A stretch of DNA of 64,000 nt from Leptospira johnsonii. Lineage in GTDB: Bacteria > Spirochaetota > Leptospiria > Leptospirales > Leptospiraceae. The notes below the pieces were generated by a model, which was not told the DNA's origin, did not search any database, and was given only the letters and a program-made list of their open reading frames with translations. Both the position numbers and the translations under genes were made by a program. Location of the stretch: contig NZ_BFAY01000011.1 in assembly GCF_003112675.1 (NCBI RefSeq), positions 186,001-250,000 on the forward strand. The letters are read 5' to 3'. Shown piece by piece: positions 57,629 to 64,000 of the stretch. The stretch's first letter is position 1. The number at the start of each line of letters is the position of its first letter.

Positions 57629-59392
57629 ATGTCTACCACTGACTCGGAAACCAGAAAATACAAAAGTCTACTGAATACGAGTACGATCCTAAATGCAAAT
57701 TTAGACCTATACCAACTTCTACCTTTGATCATGTTGTATTCCAAAGATCTGTTAGAAGCGGAAGCAAGCTCCCTATTTTTATTAGAGGAGAAGGACGGAT
57801 TTTTATACTGCGAAGTTGCCTTGGGTGAAAAAGGAGAGATCGTCCAAAAATATGCAAGGCTCGAACCTGGACAGGGGATCGCGGGCTGGGTGGCTAAAGA
57901 AAAAAAACCGATCATTCTAGAAGACGCCTATACGGACCCCAGATTCAACCCTGCTTTGGACCAAAAAACAGGATTTAGGACCAGGTCACTTGCATGCGTT
58001 CCTTTATACATTGCGGACAAGGTGATCGGAACCCTTGAAATTCTGAACAAATCGGACAACAGAAGTTTTGATGCCTCGGATGTAGAGGTTCTCAATTCAC
58101 TTTCCGAAATGGCCGCAATCGCAATCAAAAATGCACAAGCACACGAAACCCTTAAGAAGAGGGTGTTGGAACTCCGACTACTTTACGAATTCGAAAAATT
58201 AACGGTCGCAGAAAAAAGCATCCATGAATTAGGAAATTGGCTCTTAGACAAGGTACTCGAATTCTTAGAAGCAAAAGCAGGAACCATTTATATTGCGGAT
58301 CCTACGTTAGAAGTCCTGCGTGTTTTAGCGGCCAGAGGGATCCCAGAAGAAGCAATTCATAATATACAAGTCCCTTATGGAGAAGGAATATCAGGCTGGG
58401 TTGCAAAAGAAAAACAAAGCCTACTCATCCAAAATCTGGACGAGGACCCAAGATACGATAAGAGCGCTAAATATAAATTCGAAGCAAACTCTCTCATCTC
58501 CGCCCCGTTACTATTCAGAGGAGAATTATTGGGAGTTATCAGCGTAAACAATAAGTATTCGGGATTCGCATTCACACATGCAGATCTAGAAATGTTGGGC
58601 GCTATCGCAAACAGGTTAAGTGTCACCATCAAAAACGCGAATCTTTTCCACAAAGTTTTGGATACGGATAGGGAATTAAAGCGTGCCAGAGAAGTAATGC
58701 ATAAGATACTTCCTTCTAGTCTTCCTTATGTGGGAGGGTTGGAATTCGGAGTACAACATATTCCTTACGATAATGTAGGTGGAGATTTTTATAATATTTT
58801 AAAATTAGACGAGAATCGTAGTGCGGTCCTGATCGCTGACGTTTCCGGTCATGGGCTTTCCGCCTCTGTAGTTGCGACAGTCATTCATACCGTCGTGAGC
58901 ACATTCGATTCCGAAACATTAGGAAGTCCTTCCAAGTTTTTCACCGCACTCAACTACGCGTTGTATAATAAATTAGCTGGAAATTTCCTTACCGCATTTT
59001 ACGGGATTATCCATACAGGCACCAACACACTGTCTTATACGAATGCAGGTCATAATCCTCCAATCCTGTATAGAAAATCGGAAGGAAGTTCCTTACATCT
59101 GGAAACAAAAGGAAAACTGGTCGGGGTGATCCCTGACTTATTCTTCGAAGAATATGTAACTTCTTTCCAGCCGCAAGACAGATTGGTCTTATATACGGAC
59201 GGACTTACGGAACATTCTAACACGGATAGGACCAGAAGATACAGCGAAGACTTACTGAGCCTAGCAGTCCGAAATCATTCTCAGACCCAGTCAGCACAAG
59301 CAGCGGAAACTTTAATTAAAGAATGTAGGACCTATTGCCATAGATCCGATTTTGAAGATGACGTTACTCTATTGATCGTGGATAGAGTTTAG
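57629..59392 (+). CDS. Double-GAF SpoIIE/PP2C phosphatase
   Basis: A 587-residue cytosolic protein with two GAF domains in tandem (about residues 25-170 and 185-345, each with a GIxGWVAKEK segment) and a SpoIIE-type PP2C phosphatase (about 380-585, with GGDFYNIL, ADVSGHGLSASV and LYTDGLTEH). It should dephosphorylate a STAS-type substrate when a small molecule or redox signal reaches the GAF domains. The ATG at 57629 starts after an alternative TTG at 57590. It resembles the 40704 enzyme but lacks TPR repeats. Confidence 0.9.
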   Translation: MSTTDSETRKYKSLLNTSTILNANLDLYQLLPLIMLYSKDLLEAEASSLFLLEEKDGFLYCEVALGEKGEIVQKYARLEPGQGIAGWVAKEKKPIILEDAYTDPRFNPALDQKTGFRTRSLACVPLYIADKVIGTLEILNKSDNRSFDASDVEVLNSLSEMAAIAIKNAQAHETLKKRVLELRLLYEFEKLTVAEKSIHELGNWLLDKVLEFLEAKAGTIYIADPTLEVLRVLAARGIPEEAIHNIQVPYGEGISGWVAKEKQSLLIQNLDEDPRYDKSAKYKFEANSLISAPLLFRGELLGVISVNNKYSGFAFTHADLEMLGAIANRLSVTIKNANLFHKVLDTDRELKRAREVMHKILPSSLPYVGGLEFGVQHIPYDNVGGDFYNILKLDENRSAVLIADVSGHGLSASVVATVIHTVVSTFDSETLGSPSKFFTALNYALYNKLAGNFLTAFYGIIHTGTNTLSYTNAGHNPPILYRKSEGSSLHLETKGKLVGVIPDLFFEEYVTSFQPQDRLVLYTDGLTEHSNTDRTRRYSEDLLSLAVRNHSQTQSAQAAETLIKECRTYCHRSDFEDDVTLLIVDRV

Positions 59393-59434
59393 GATTTGCT
59401 GCTCGCAATCTTATGGTCGGATCCGATCAGTTAA

Positions 59435-60580
59435 TTATATCTTAGAAAACCTTGTGATTGCTTCCGGAACAATTCCGAAAACATGATCCATAGCGGCTAG
59501 TCTCCAGTCTTCGCGGTTCGGATAGAACATCTGTTTAAATTCTTCTCTTACCTTATCCGCTTCTAATTCGGATTTGGAACCGTGAAATCGGATGCGGTTC
59601 TCGCTGATCATTAAAAAACTTCCTCGGATAGCGCCCATCACATTCAAATTTCCGAATGTTCCTAACTCCACGGTAATTGGGAATAGATCTTTTTCTTTTG
59701 CCAAAATTTTACCGAAAAAATCAGTAAAATCCCCCGAGGTCCTATAAAAATCTTCCTCTCCTTCGTTCAAAAGAAGACCAAAATCGCCGAAAACTTTTTT
59801 GAGATTTTTATCCGTCTTAGAGCCACTTTCCGCATTATGCATTAGGCTAAGCCCATTTTTAGCTCCATAACCTGTATGGAAGTCCAAGATCAAAATACGA
59901 TCGTAAGGTTTTAAAACTTTTTTAAAATACTTTCTTAAAGCGCGCACCACAGGTTCAGGTTTTCTGCCGCCGTAATAGATCCCTTTTGGAAATTCATATT
60001 GGCCGTTTACCGCTGCATCCAAAACATACTTTGCGCCAAAGCGGATCACAACTCCCAAGAACCGAAGAATGAAAAATATGTATTCTAAGAAAAAATTTCC
60101 AAACTCAGAACCAGGATTTAGAAAACTTTGGATCTTTCTGTATTTCTTGTTTTTGAACTTCTTGTGAAGTTTCTCTCTTTTTAAAGCAAAGTTTCGGTTT
60201 AGGTCGACGTTCCTTTCGTTCACTCTCAGGAAGTTTTTGAAACCGTGTGCATTGATCCCATGTAAAATCAAAAAGTCCGAATTTTTAGGAAGTTTATAAG
60301 CGCTCTTGTCATCCAGCAGGAATTCCTCGATCCATCTGCGCTGGAATGCGGAACCTGCAAATCCTTCTACTCCATGAATGCCAGAGCTCATAATCACCAA
60401 ACGTTTTGCGGGTTTTTTCTTTTCTCCTAAACAATATATATCCAACTCTCCCCCGTCTTTAGGGATCTCCAGACATTCATAGTCGAAACGAGAAAACTTG
60501 GATTTTAGCTGTTTTTTGTAGGATAAGAAGGCCTTTCTACAGGCTTCGTAGGTTTCTAGATAGTACGATAATACGTCCAC
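59435..60580 (-). CDS. DUF2817 family, M14-like metallopeptidase fold
   Basis: A 381-residue protein with a carboxypeptidase-A-like zinc site: GIHGVEGFAGS supplies the first His/Glu pair, the arginine-asparagine stretch NERNVDLNRNF follows, FHTGYG carries the second His, and VELGTFGN carries the catalytic Glu. DUF2817 members are predicted peptidases or amidases; none of the motif residues is missing. It starts at GTG, has no signal peptide, and stands alone on the minus strand. Confidence 0.85.
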   Translation of the reverse strand: MDVLSYYLETYEACRKAFLSYKKQLKSKFSRFDYECLEIPKDGGELDIYCLGEKKKPAKRLVIMSSGIHGVEGFAGSAFQRRWIEEFLLDDKSAYKLPKNSDFLILHGINAHGFKNFLRVNERNVDLNRNFALKREKLHKKFKNKKYRKIQSFLNPGSEFGNFFLEYIFFILRFLGVVIRFGAKYVLDAAVNGQYEFPKGIYYGGRKPEPVVRALRKYFKKVLKPYDRILILDFHTGYGAKNGLSLMHNAESGSKTDKNLKKVFGDFGLLLNEGEEDFYRTSGDFTDFFGKILAKEKDLFPITVELGTFGNLNVMGAIRGSFLMISENRIRFHGSKSELEADKVREEFKQMFYPNREDWRLAAMDHVFGIVPEAITRFSKI

Positions 60581-60730
60581 TTAAACACGAACATACCTAA
60601 CTCCGCTCTCAGGTCCAAAAAAAAATCTTTCTATTAGATTACGATTCGATGAATCTTAAGCCTCTATTTTTACGTTTGATCAGATCGCCCCCTGCCATCC
60701 GAACCCAAAACTATAAGTATAAAATGGACT

Positions 60731-60781
60731 AAAAAAGAAGAAGGTCCGCTGGCTCTGATCATCCACTGCAGCGGGCCTTCT
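60731..60781 (-). terminator. Orphan terminator-like hairpin on the minus strand
   Basis: GAAGGTCCGCTG (60740-60751) and CAGCGGGCCTTC (60769-60780) pair with one G-U, and an outer A-T extends the stem. On the minus strand it is followed by TTCTTTTTTA. No gene on that strand precedes it, so it could end a short noncoding transcript. Confidence 0.55.
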
Positions 60782-60918
60782 ACGCTCAAACAAAAAACAA
60801 CCAATTAATTATAGTATTATAATGTACTAAATATATGTCGACACACACTCATGGAAACTATTACTTCCGTGATAAATAAAATAAAAATATGATTTAACCC
60901 TTAAGAACTATAACCTTG

Positions 60919-60960
60919 ATCATGTAATAAACCGCTTGTTATATTACATGATGTTTTTTT
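60919..60960 (+). terminator. Orphan intrinsic terminator on the plus strand
   Basis: ATCATGTAATA (60919-60929) and TATTACATGAT (60942-60952) form a perfect 11-base stem, followed by GTTTTTTT. It stands 77 bases before the start of the small membrane protein gene, with no coding gene upstream on this strand. It could be the end of a small RNA or an attenuator. Confidence 0.7.
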
Positions 60961-60979
60961 AAAATAATTTTTTCGCTCT

Positions 60980-60994
60980 TGTGAAATGTTCACA
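60980..60994. promoter_or_regulatory. Palindromic operator candidate before the small membrane protein gene
   Basis: TGTGAAATGTTCACA: perfect six-base arms TGTGAA and TTCACA around ATG, 43 bases before the start codon. It is close to a Crp-type site but with a spacer one base too short (TGTGA-N5-TCACA). Which protein would bind is unknown. Confidence 0.4.
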
Positions 60995-61036
60995 CTCCGT
61001 CATCGGTCTAACCTAGTACCTTAAGGAGGTATGAAC

Positions 61037-61321
61037 ATGGATACAGTGACCATCTTCGCATTAGCGCTTTTGGCTGTTCCTGTGTTTGCCCGGTTTGCCC
61101 GAGTATCCAAGGATGCGATGAATCGCTATCACCTAATCGGATTGGGAGGTCTTTTCCTAATTCTTGGTGAAGCTACGAAGATTACTGCGACTAAAGTAAC
61201 GCCTATAGCAGCAGTTCTTCCTATGATTGACATCGCAACTGCGATCCTAGCTTACGCGGGGGTACTTTTCGGGGTAGTATGGCTATCGCTCTACTACGTC
61301 AAACACCCGAACGAAATCTAA
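61037..61321 (+). CDS. Small three-helix membrane protein, unknown
   Basis: A 94-residue protein made almost wholly of three membrane helices (about residues 3-20, 30-50 and 60-86), with a short basic loop ([14 protein letters not shown]) after the first. I do not recognise the family. The ATG at 61037 is chosen because AAGGAGGT ends six bases before it; an ATG at 61031 would touch that site. A near-perfect ribosome binding site, a following strong terminator and a lone position suggest a highly made single-gene unit. Confidence 0.78.
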   Translation: MDTVTIFALALLAVPVFARFARVSKDAMNRYHLIGLGGLFLILGEATKITATKVTPIAAVLPMIDIATAILAYAGVLFGVVWLSLYYVKHPNEI

Positions 61322-61351
61322 AAAGAATCCTCCCTATTTGAAAAGGAAAGG

Positions 61352-61379
61352 AAGGCGGGACATGTTCCCGCCTTTTTTT
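61352..61379 (+). terminator. Strong intrinsic terminator after the small membrane protein gene
   Basis: AAGGCGGGA and TCCCGCCTT form a nine-base stem with a five-base loop, followed by a T-run of seven (61373-61379). Confidence 0.95.
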
Positions 61380-61416
61380 GTTGGAAAAGATAAAAGAAGA
61401 ATTATCTCTGTAATCT

Positions 61417-62079
61417 GTGAGCCTAGAATTCAAACGTCCGGATACCAAACATTCCATCCTATATGTAGCCGATCCAGTCTGTGCCTGGTGTTACGGCTTC
61501 TCCCCCGTTTTTGAAAAGATAAGGCAAAAATACTCCGACAAGATAGAGTTCACATTGGTGCTCGGAGGATTAAAATACGGTCCCGAGGTGGAAACATTTT
61601 CGGAAGAAGTCACAGAAAAACTAAAATATCTTTGGAGAGAAGTGGAAAGGATCTCTAAGAGAAGTTTTCACTACGATATACTCCAAAATCGAAATATAAA
61701 ATACGATTCGGAGCCTGGCTCCAGGGCGGTCATTACGGCCCAAAGGATCGACCCTACTCTATCTTTTGCTTTTTTAGATAAGCTGCTGGAAAGTTTTCAC
61801 TCCCAAAAAAAAGACCCTAACAGTTTTGAAACATATGCCGAGATCGCTTCGGAACTTTCTCTGCCTTTGGATGAATTCAAAGAATTATACCATAGAGAAG
61901 AAACACTCTTAGAAACTAGGAACGATTTCAATTACGGATATATTTTGGGCGTAACAGGATTTCCTTGTTTGGTATTTTCAGACGGCTTGGATAGAGGGAT
62001 CCTAACCAAAGGGTATGCTTCTTTTGAAGAGGTGGATGGACTTTTAGGGGATTATTTCAGGTCTATAGGACAATATTAA
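61417..62079 (+). CDS. DsbA-family thioredoxin-fold protein, cytosolic
   Basis: A 220-residue protein with a thioredoxin fold and the active-site motif CAWC (residues 22-25) in DPVCAWCYGFSP, a helical insertion typical of DsbA/FrnE-like proteins, and the cis-proline loop in TGFPCLVF. There is no signal peptide, which points to the cytosolic DsbA-like or predicted isomerase group. The start is GTG, with no clear ribosome binding site. It converges on the dehydrogenase gene. Confidence 0.88.
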   Translation: MSLEFKRPDTKHSILYVADPVCAWCYGFSPVFEKIRQKYSDKIEFTLVLGGLKYGPEVETFSEEVTEKLKYLWREVERISKRSFHYDILQNRNIKYDSEPGSRAVITAQRIDPTLSFAFLDKLLESFHSQKKDPNSFETYAEIASELSLPLDEFKELYHREETLLETRNDFNYGYILGVTGFPCLVFSDGLDRGILTKGYASFEEVDGLLGDYFRSIGQY

Positions 62080-62084
62080 AAAAC

Positions 62085-62106
62085 AAGGACGAGTTCCCTC
62101 GTCCTT
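62085..62106. terminator. Bidirectional terminator between convergent genes
   Basis: AAGGACGAG and CTCGTCCTT form a perfect nine-base stem with a four-base loop. On the minus strand it is followed by GTTTTTT, on the plus strand by a shorter TTTAAT. It serves the DsbA-family gene and the dehydrogenase gene. Confidence 0.88.
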
Positions 62107-62121
62107 TAATGCCAATGTACT

Positions 62122-63144
62122 TTATCTGACAACGATCAACTTTGTCTCCTCTTCCAAGAAAGCATCCGCCGCTTCCGACCAAGAGGCCTTACGCGTGGTG
62201 ACCTTAGAAGGATCGAAACCTTCTTCTTCTACTAATCTCAAAATTTCGGGGATCCATTCTCTGGATCTAACTCTTCCCAAACGAATGGTGGCCCCATTAT
62301 TATATAATTCTAAATAAGGAATCGGAATACTATTGGTCCAGAAAATAGAAGCGGATCCGAATTCTCCTTCTATTCCAAGAGACCTAAGACCGCAATCCCA
62401 ACCTTCCGCAGTTCCGTTTGCATCTGCCACAATATCGAACTTACCGAAACTTTTGGGGAAAGAAGTCACCTGCTCCACTTTCACTCCATAAGATTCCGCA
62501 ATCTGTAGACGTTTTTTGTCCGTATCCATATATACGAGTTCCGCAGCACCCATATGTTTTGCAAGAGCGGCAGTATACAATCCTATACTGGAAGCAAAAC
62601 CCCCTAGTACTAAAACGGACCGATTCTTGTTTTGTTTGAGGTGCATTCCGACTAGCTTCCATGCTTCTACGATATTATCGCTGATACTTGCTATCGCGGC
62701 AGGATCGGTCTTATTAGAAAATGGGATCAGCATCTCTTTTGCATAAGGGACCAAGACGGAATCGGATATGGCCCCACCGAATTCTTTAGCGCCTTTTCCC
62801 ATTCCGTAAGCGCTTGTATGAGAAACAGTACTACAACTTTTAGTCAGTCCGGTTTCACAATTCGCACAATGTCCACAGGAGATTTGGAATGGAACTGCGA
62901 CACGAGTTCCTTTTGGAAATAGAGAAGATAATTCCTCGCTTGTTTCCATAATTTCTCCCACGAACTCATGACCTAGAGGAAAAGGAGGACGGAATAATGT
63001 CTGCCCTCTTAATATAGGAAGATCCAAATCACATCTGGCAACCGCCAGGGGACGGACCAAGGCTTGGTTCGGTCCTGAAAGTTTAGGGTCCTGGACTTCT
63101 TCCCATTCTACCCGATTTCTTTTAGAAAATAGCAATTGTTGCAT
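62122..63144 (-). CDS. Zinc-binding alcohol dehydrogenase family protein
   Basis: A 340-residue medium-chain dehydrogenase. The catalytic zinc site is in ARCDLD (Cys about residue 38) and GHEFVGE; the structural zinc has CGHCANCETGLTKSC with its four cysteines; the NAD(P) fold is VLVLGGFASSIGLYTA, where the usual GxGxxG reads GGFASS. It is probably NAD(P)-dependent and active on an unknown alcohol or aldehyde. GGAGGAAA precedes the ATG. It is divergent from a TetR gene and shares two operators with it. Confidence 0.9.
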   Translation of the reverse strand: MQQLLFSKRNRVEWEEVQDPKLSGPNQALVRPLAVARCDLDLPILRGQTLFRPPFPLGHEFVGEIMETSEELSSLFPKGTRVAVPFQISCGHCANCETGLTKSCSTVSHTSAYGMGKGAKEFGGAISDSVLVPYAKEMLIPFSNKTDPAAIASISDNIVEAWKLVGMHLKQNKNRSVLVLGGFASSIGLYTAALAKHMGAAELVYMDTDKKRLQIAESYGVKVEQVTSFPKSFGKFDIVADANGTAEGWDCGLRSLGIEGEFGSASIFWTNSIPIPYLELYNNGATIRLGRVRSREWIPEILRLVEEEGFDPSKVTTRKASWSEAADAFLEEETKLIVVR

Positions 63145-63154
63145 GGTTTCCTCC

Positions 63155-63174
63155 GATAGACCACTCAGTCTATC
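63155..63174. promoter_or_regulatory. TetR-type operator 1
   Basis: GATAGACCACTCAGTCTATC: perfect seven-base arms around a six-base centre. It lies ten bases from the dehydrogenase start codon, where binding would block that gene. Confidence 0.85.
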
Positions 63175-63198
63175 ATCAAATCGTCCTCATAAAAATAG

Positions 63199-63218
63199 GA
63201 TAGACCAGTTAGTCTATC
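63199..63218. promoter_or_regulatory. TetR-type operator 2
   Basis: GATAGACCAGTTAGTCTATC: the same seven-base arms as operator 1, differing only at two centre positions, 44 bases away and 16 bases before the regulator start codon. Confidence 0.85.
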
Positions 63219-63234
63219 ATTTTATTTTAGTCTG

Positions 63235-63831
63235 ATGAGCAAACGAAAACCGGAACCGGTCTCGGGAGAAGGTCCTTTCGAAAGGATAGCATCCGCTGCT
63301 GTCCGTCTGATGTATTCCCAAGGTTATGCAGGAACTTCTATCAACCAGGTGATCGACGAATCTGAATCCCATAAAGCCAGCTTCTATAGATATTTTCAGA
63401 CCAAAGAAGATCTGGGAAAAGAATACTTAGAAAGACAGGGTAAGGATTTTAGAGAAGCCTGGGAAAGACTGATGGAAAGATCCAAAACTCCGGAAGAGTT
63501 CGTGCATAGATGGATGGCACTTTTAAAAAAGCAGGTTAAGTCCGGAAAGTATTTCGGATGCCCTCTTGCTCGATTTATGGGAAGTTTAGATAAACCGGAA
63601 CCGGATCTAGCGGAGAGAAGTTCTTTAGTATTGGGATCTTGGATCTCCTGTTTAGAAAATTATTTTGAGAAGAATAAGAAAGATCTTACACTTCCCGCAA
63701 ATTTCGATTCTAAAAAGAAAGCGGAACTATTTCTGAAATTATTCCAAGGCAATTCTCAATTTTATGTGATGACACACGATCCCAAGTATTTTAACGAATT
63801 GGAAGAGGAGATGCTTTCCAATCTAAACTAG
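63235..63831 (+). CDS. TetR/AcrR family transcriptional regulator
   Basis: A 198-residue regulator. The helix-turn-helix domain is at about residues 14-62 ([20 protein letters not shown], then [13 protein letters not shown]), and the C-terminal part is a helical ligand-binding and dimer domain of the AcrR type. Two almost identical palindromes lie between it and the divergent dehydrogenase, so it probably represses both genes and is released by a ligand, perhaps the dehydrogenase's substrate. Its stop overlaps the opposing gene by nine bases. Confidence 0.92.
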   Translation: MSKRKPEPVSGEGPFERIASAAVRLMYSQGYAGTSINQVIDESESHKASFYRYFQTKEDLGKEYLERQGKDFREAWERLMERSKTPEEFVHRWMALLKKQVKSGKYFGCPLARFMGSLDKPEPDLAERSSLVLGSWISCLENYFEKNKKDLTLPANFDSKKKAELFLKLFQGNSQFYVMTHDPKYFNELEEEMLSNLN

Positions 63832-64000
63832 TTTTGTCTTTTTAAGAGAGATCTTTACCTTCTTTCCTTTTAATCGTACGATCTTTCCGGGAGCACCCAC
63901 TACCGTACAATTATCTGGAATATCATGGTCTATGACTACAGCTTCTGCGCCAATCTTCACATTATTGCCCACATGCACTGGACCTAAGACTGTGGCCCTG
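63823..64000 (-). CDS. Hexapeptide-repeat acyltransferase, 3' end only
   Basis: The last 58 codons of a gene that continues beyond the window. The frame reads [20 protein letters not shown], then [14 protein letters not shown] and a basic Lys-rich tail. Isoleucine-valine hexapeptide turns ending in VVGAPGKIV are typical of the left-handed beta-helix of serine O-acetyltransferase and related acyltransferases. The N-terminal domain that would decide between them is missing. The stop is a TAG at 63823-63825, inside the convergent TetR gene. Confidence 0.8.
   Translation of the reverse strand, partial: RATVLGPVHVGNNVKIGAEAVVIDHDIPDNCTVVGAPGKIVRLKGKKVKISLKKTKLV

Larger units (their letters stand above)
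60581..61036. other. 456-base intergenic region with hairpins, possible small-RNA locus
   Basis: Between divergent genes at 60580 and 61037. It is AT-rich and has no protein gene I can support, only tiny frames of 13-14 codons. It holds a 13-pair hairpin (60739-60781), a cluster of TATAAT elements on both strands (60808-60823), an 11-pair terminator (60919-60960) and a palindrome (60980-60994). Confidence 0.5.

Noticed and set aside
60831..60900. Peptide frames of 13-14 codons in the intergenic region
   Set aside because: They are too short and lack a ribosome binding site.

Overview
The window looks like chromosomal DNA of a Leptospira species. It encodes meso-diaminopimelate peptidoglycan synthesis, a futalosine-type menaquinone enzyme, methyl-accepting chemotaxis receptors, many lipoproteins with loose spirochaete-type lipoboxes, SpoIIE-type phosphatases with STAS partners, and several proteins of a type familiar from leptospiral genomes. 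The genus is inferred from protein character; the species cannot be named from the sequence. I see no tRNA, rRNA, CRISPR array, insertion sequence or prophage.

Layout. 1-6954: the 3' part of ileS, a DUF1003 membrane protein, a lipoprotein, a STAS protein, a large unrecognised protein and a nitrilase-like protein lacking its catalytic cysteine. 7077-8923: a DUF485/ActP-type symporter pair. 8949-13880 (minus): a tightly overlapped run of an oxidoreductase, an ABC1/UbiB-type kinase, lspA, a cyclic-nucleotide-binding protein and an AI-2E family permease. 13972-17038: murF-purE-purK. 17031-23927 (minus): a visibly AT-richer surface-glycan block (flippase-like protein, polysaccharide pyruvyl transferase, three GT4 and one GT2 glycosyltransferases). 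24061-31692 (minus): a division and cell-wall cluster rsmH-ftsL-murE-mraY-ftsW-murG-murC, with no ftsI or murD. 31990-37568: two tandem chemoreceptors, then an opposite-strand STAS-cheR-rhodanese group. 37726-46639: mqnA, a lipoprotein, an ammonium channel, a GAF-phosphatase-TPR protein, an alpha/beta hydrolase, a glycerol-kinase-like enzyme and a host-attachment-family protein.

47000-55056 is the most coherent system: a heme-uptake operon. Three Fur-box-like dyads precede two lipoprotein genes (the second of the HmuY type), a TonB-dependent receptor, a periplasmic heme-binding protein, a permease, an ATPase and a HemS-type heme-handling protein. Most junctions overlap and the operon closes with a strong terminator. 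Heme would pass from surface lipoprotein to receptor, to HmuT, through HmuUV, and to HmuS in the cytoplasm.

55060-64000 holds DoxX, a MORN lipoprotein, a membrane metallophosphoesterase, a GAF-GAF-phosphatase, a DUF2817 peptidase-like protein, a 456-base intergenic region with two terminator-like hairpins and no gene (a small-RNA candidate), a small membrane protein, a DsbA-family protein, and a divergent dehydrogenase/TetR pair separated by two near-identical 20-base palindromes. The 3' end of an opposite-strand hexapeptide acyltransferase gene closes the window.
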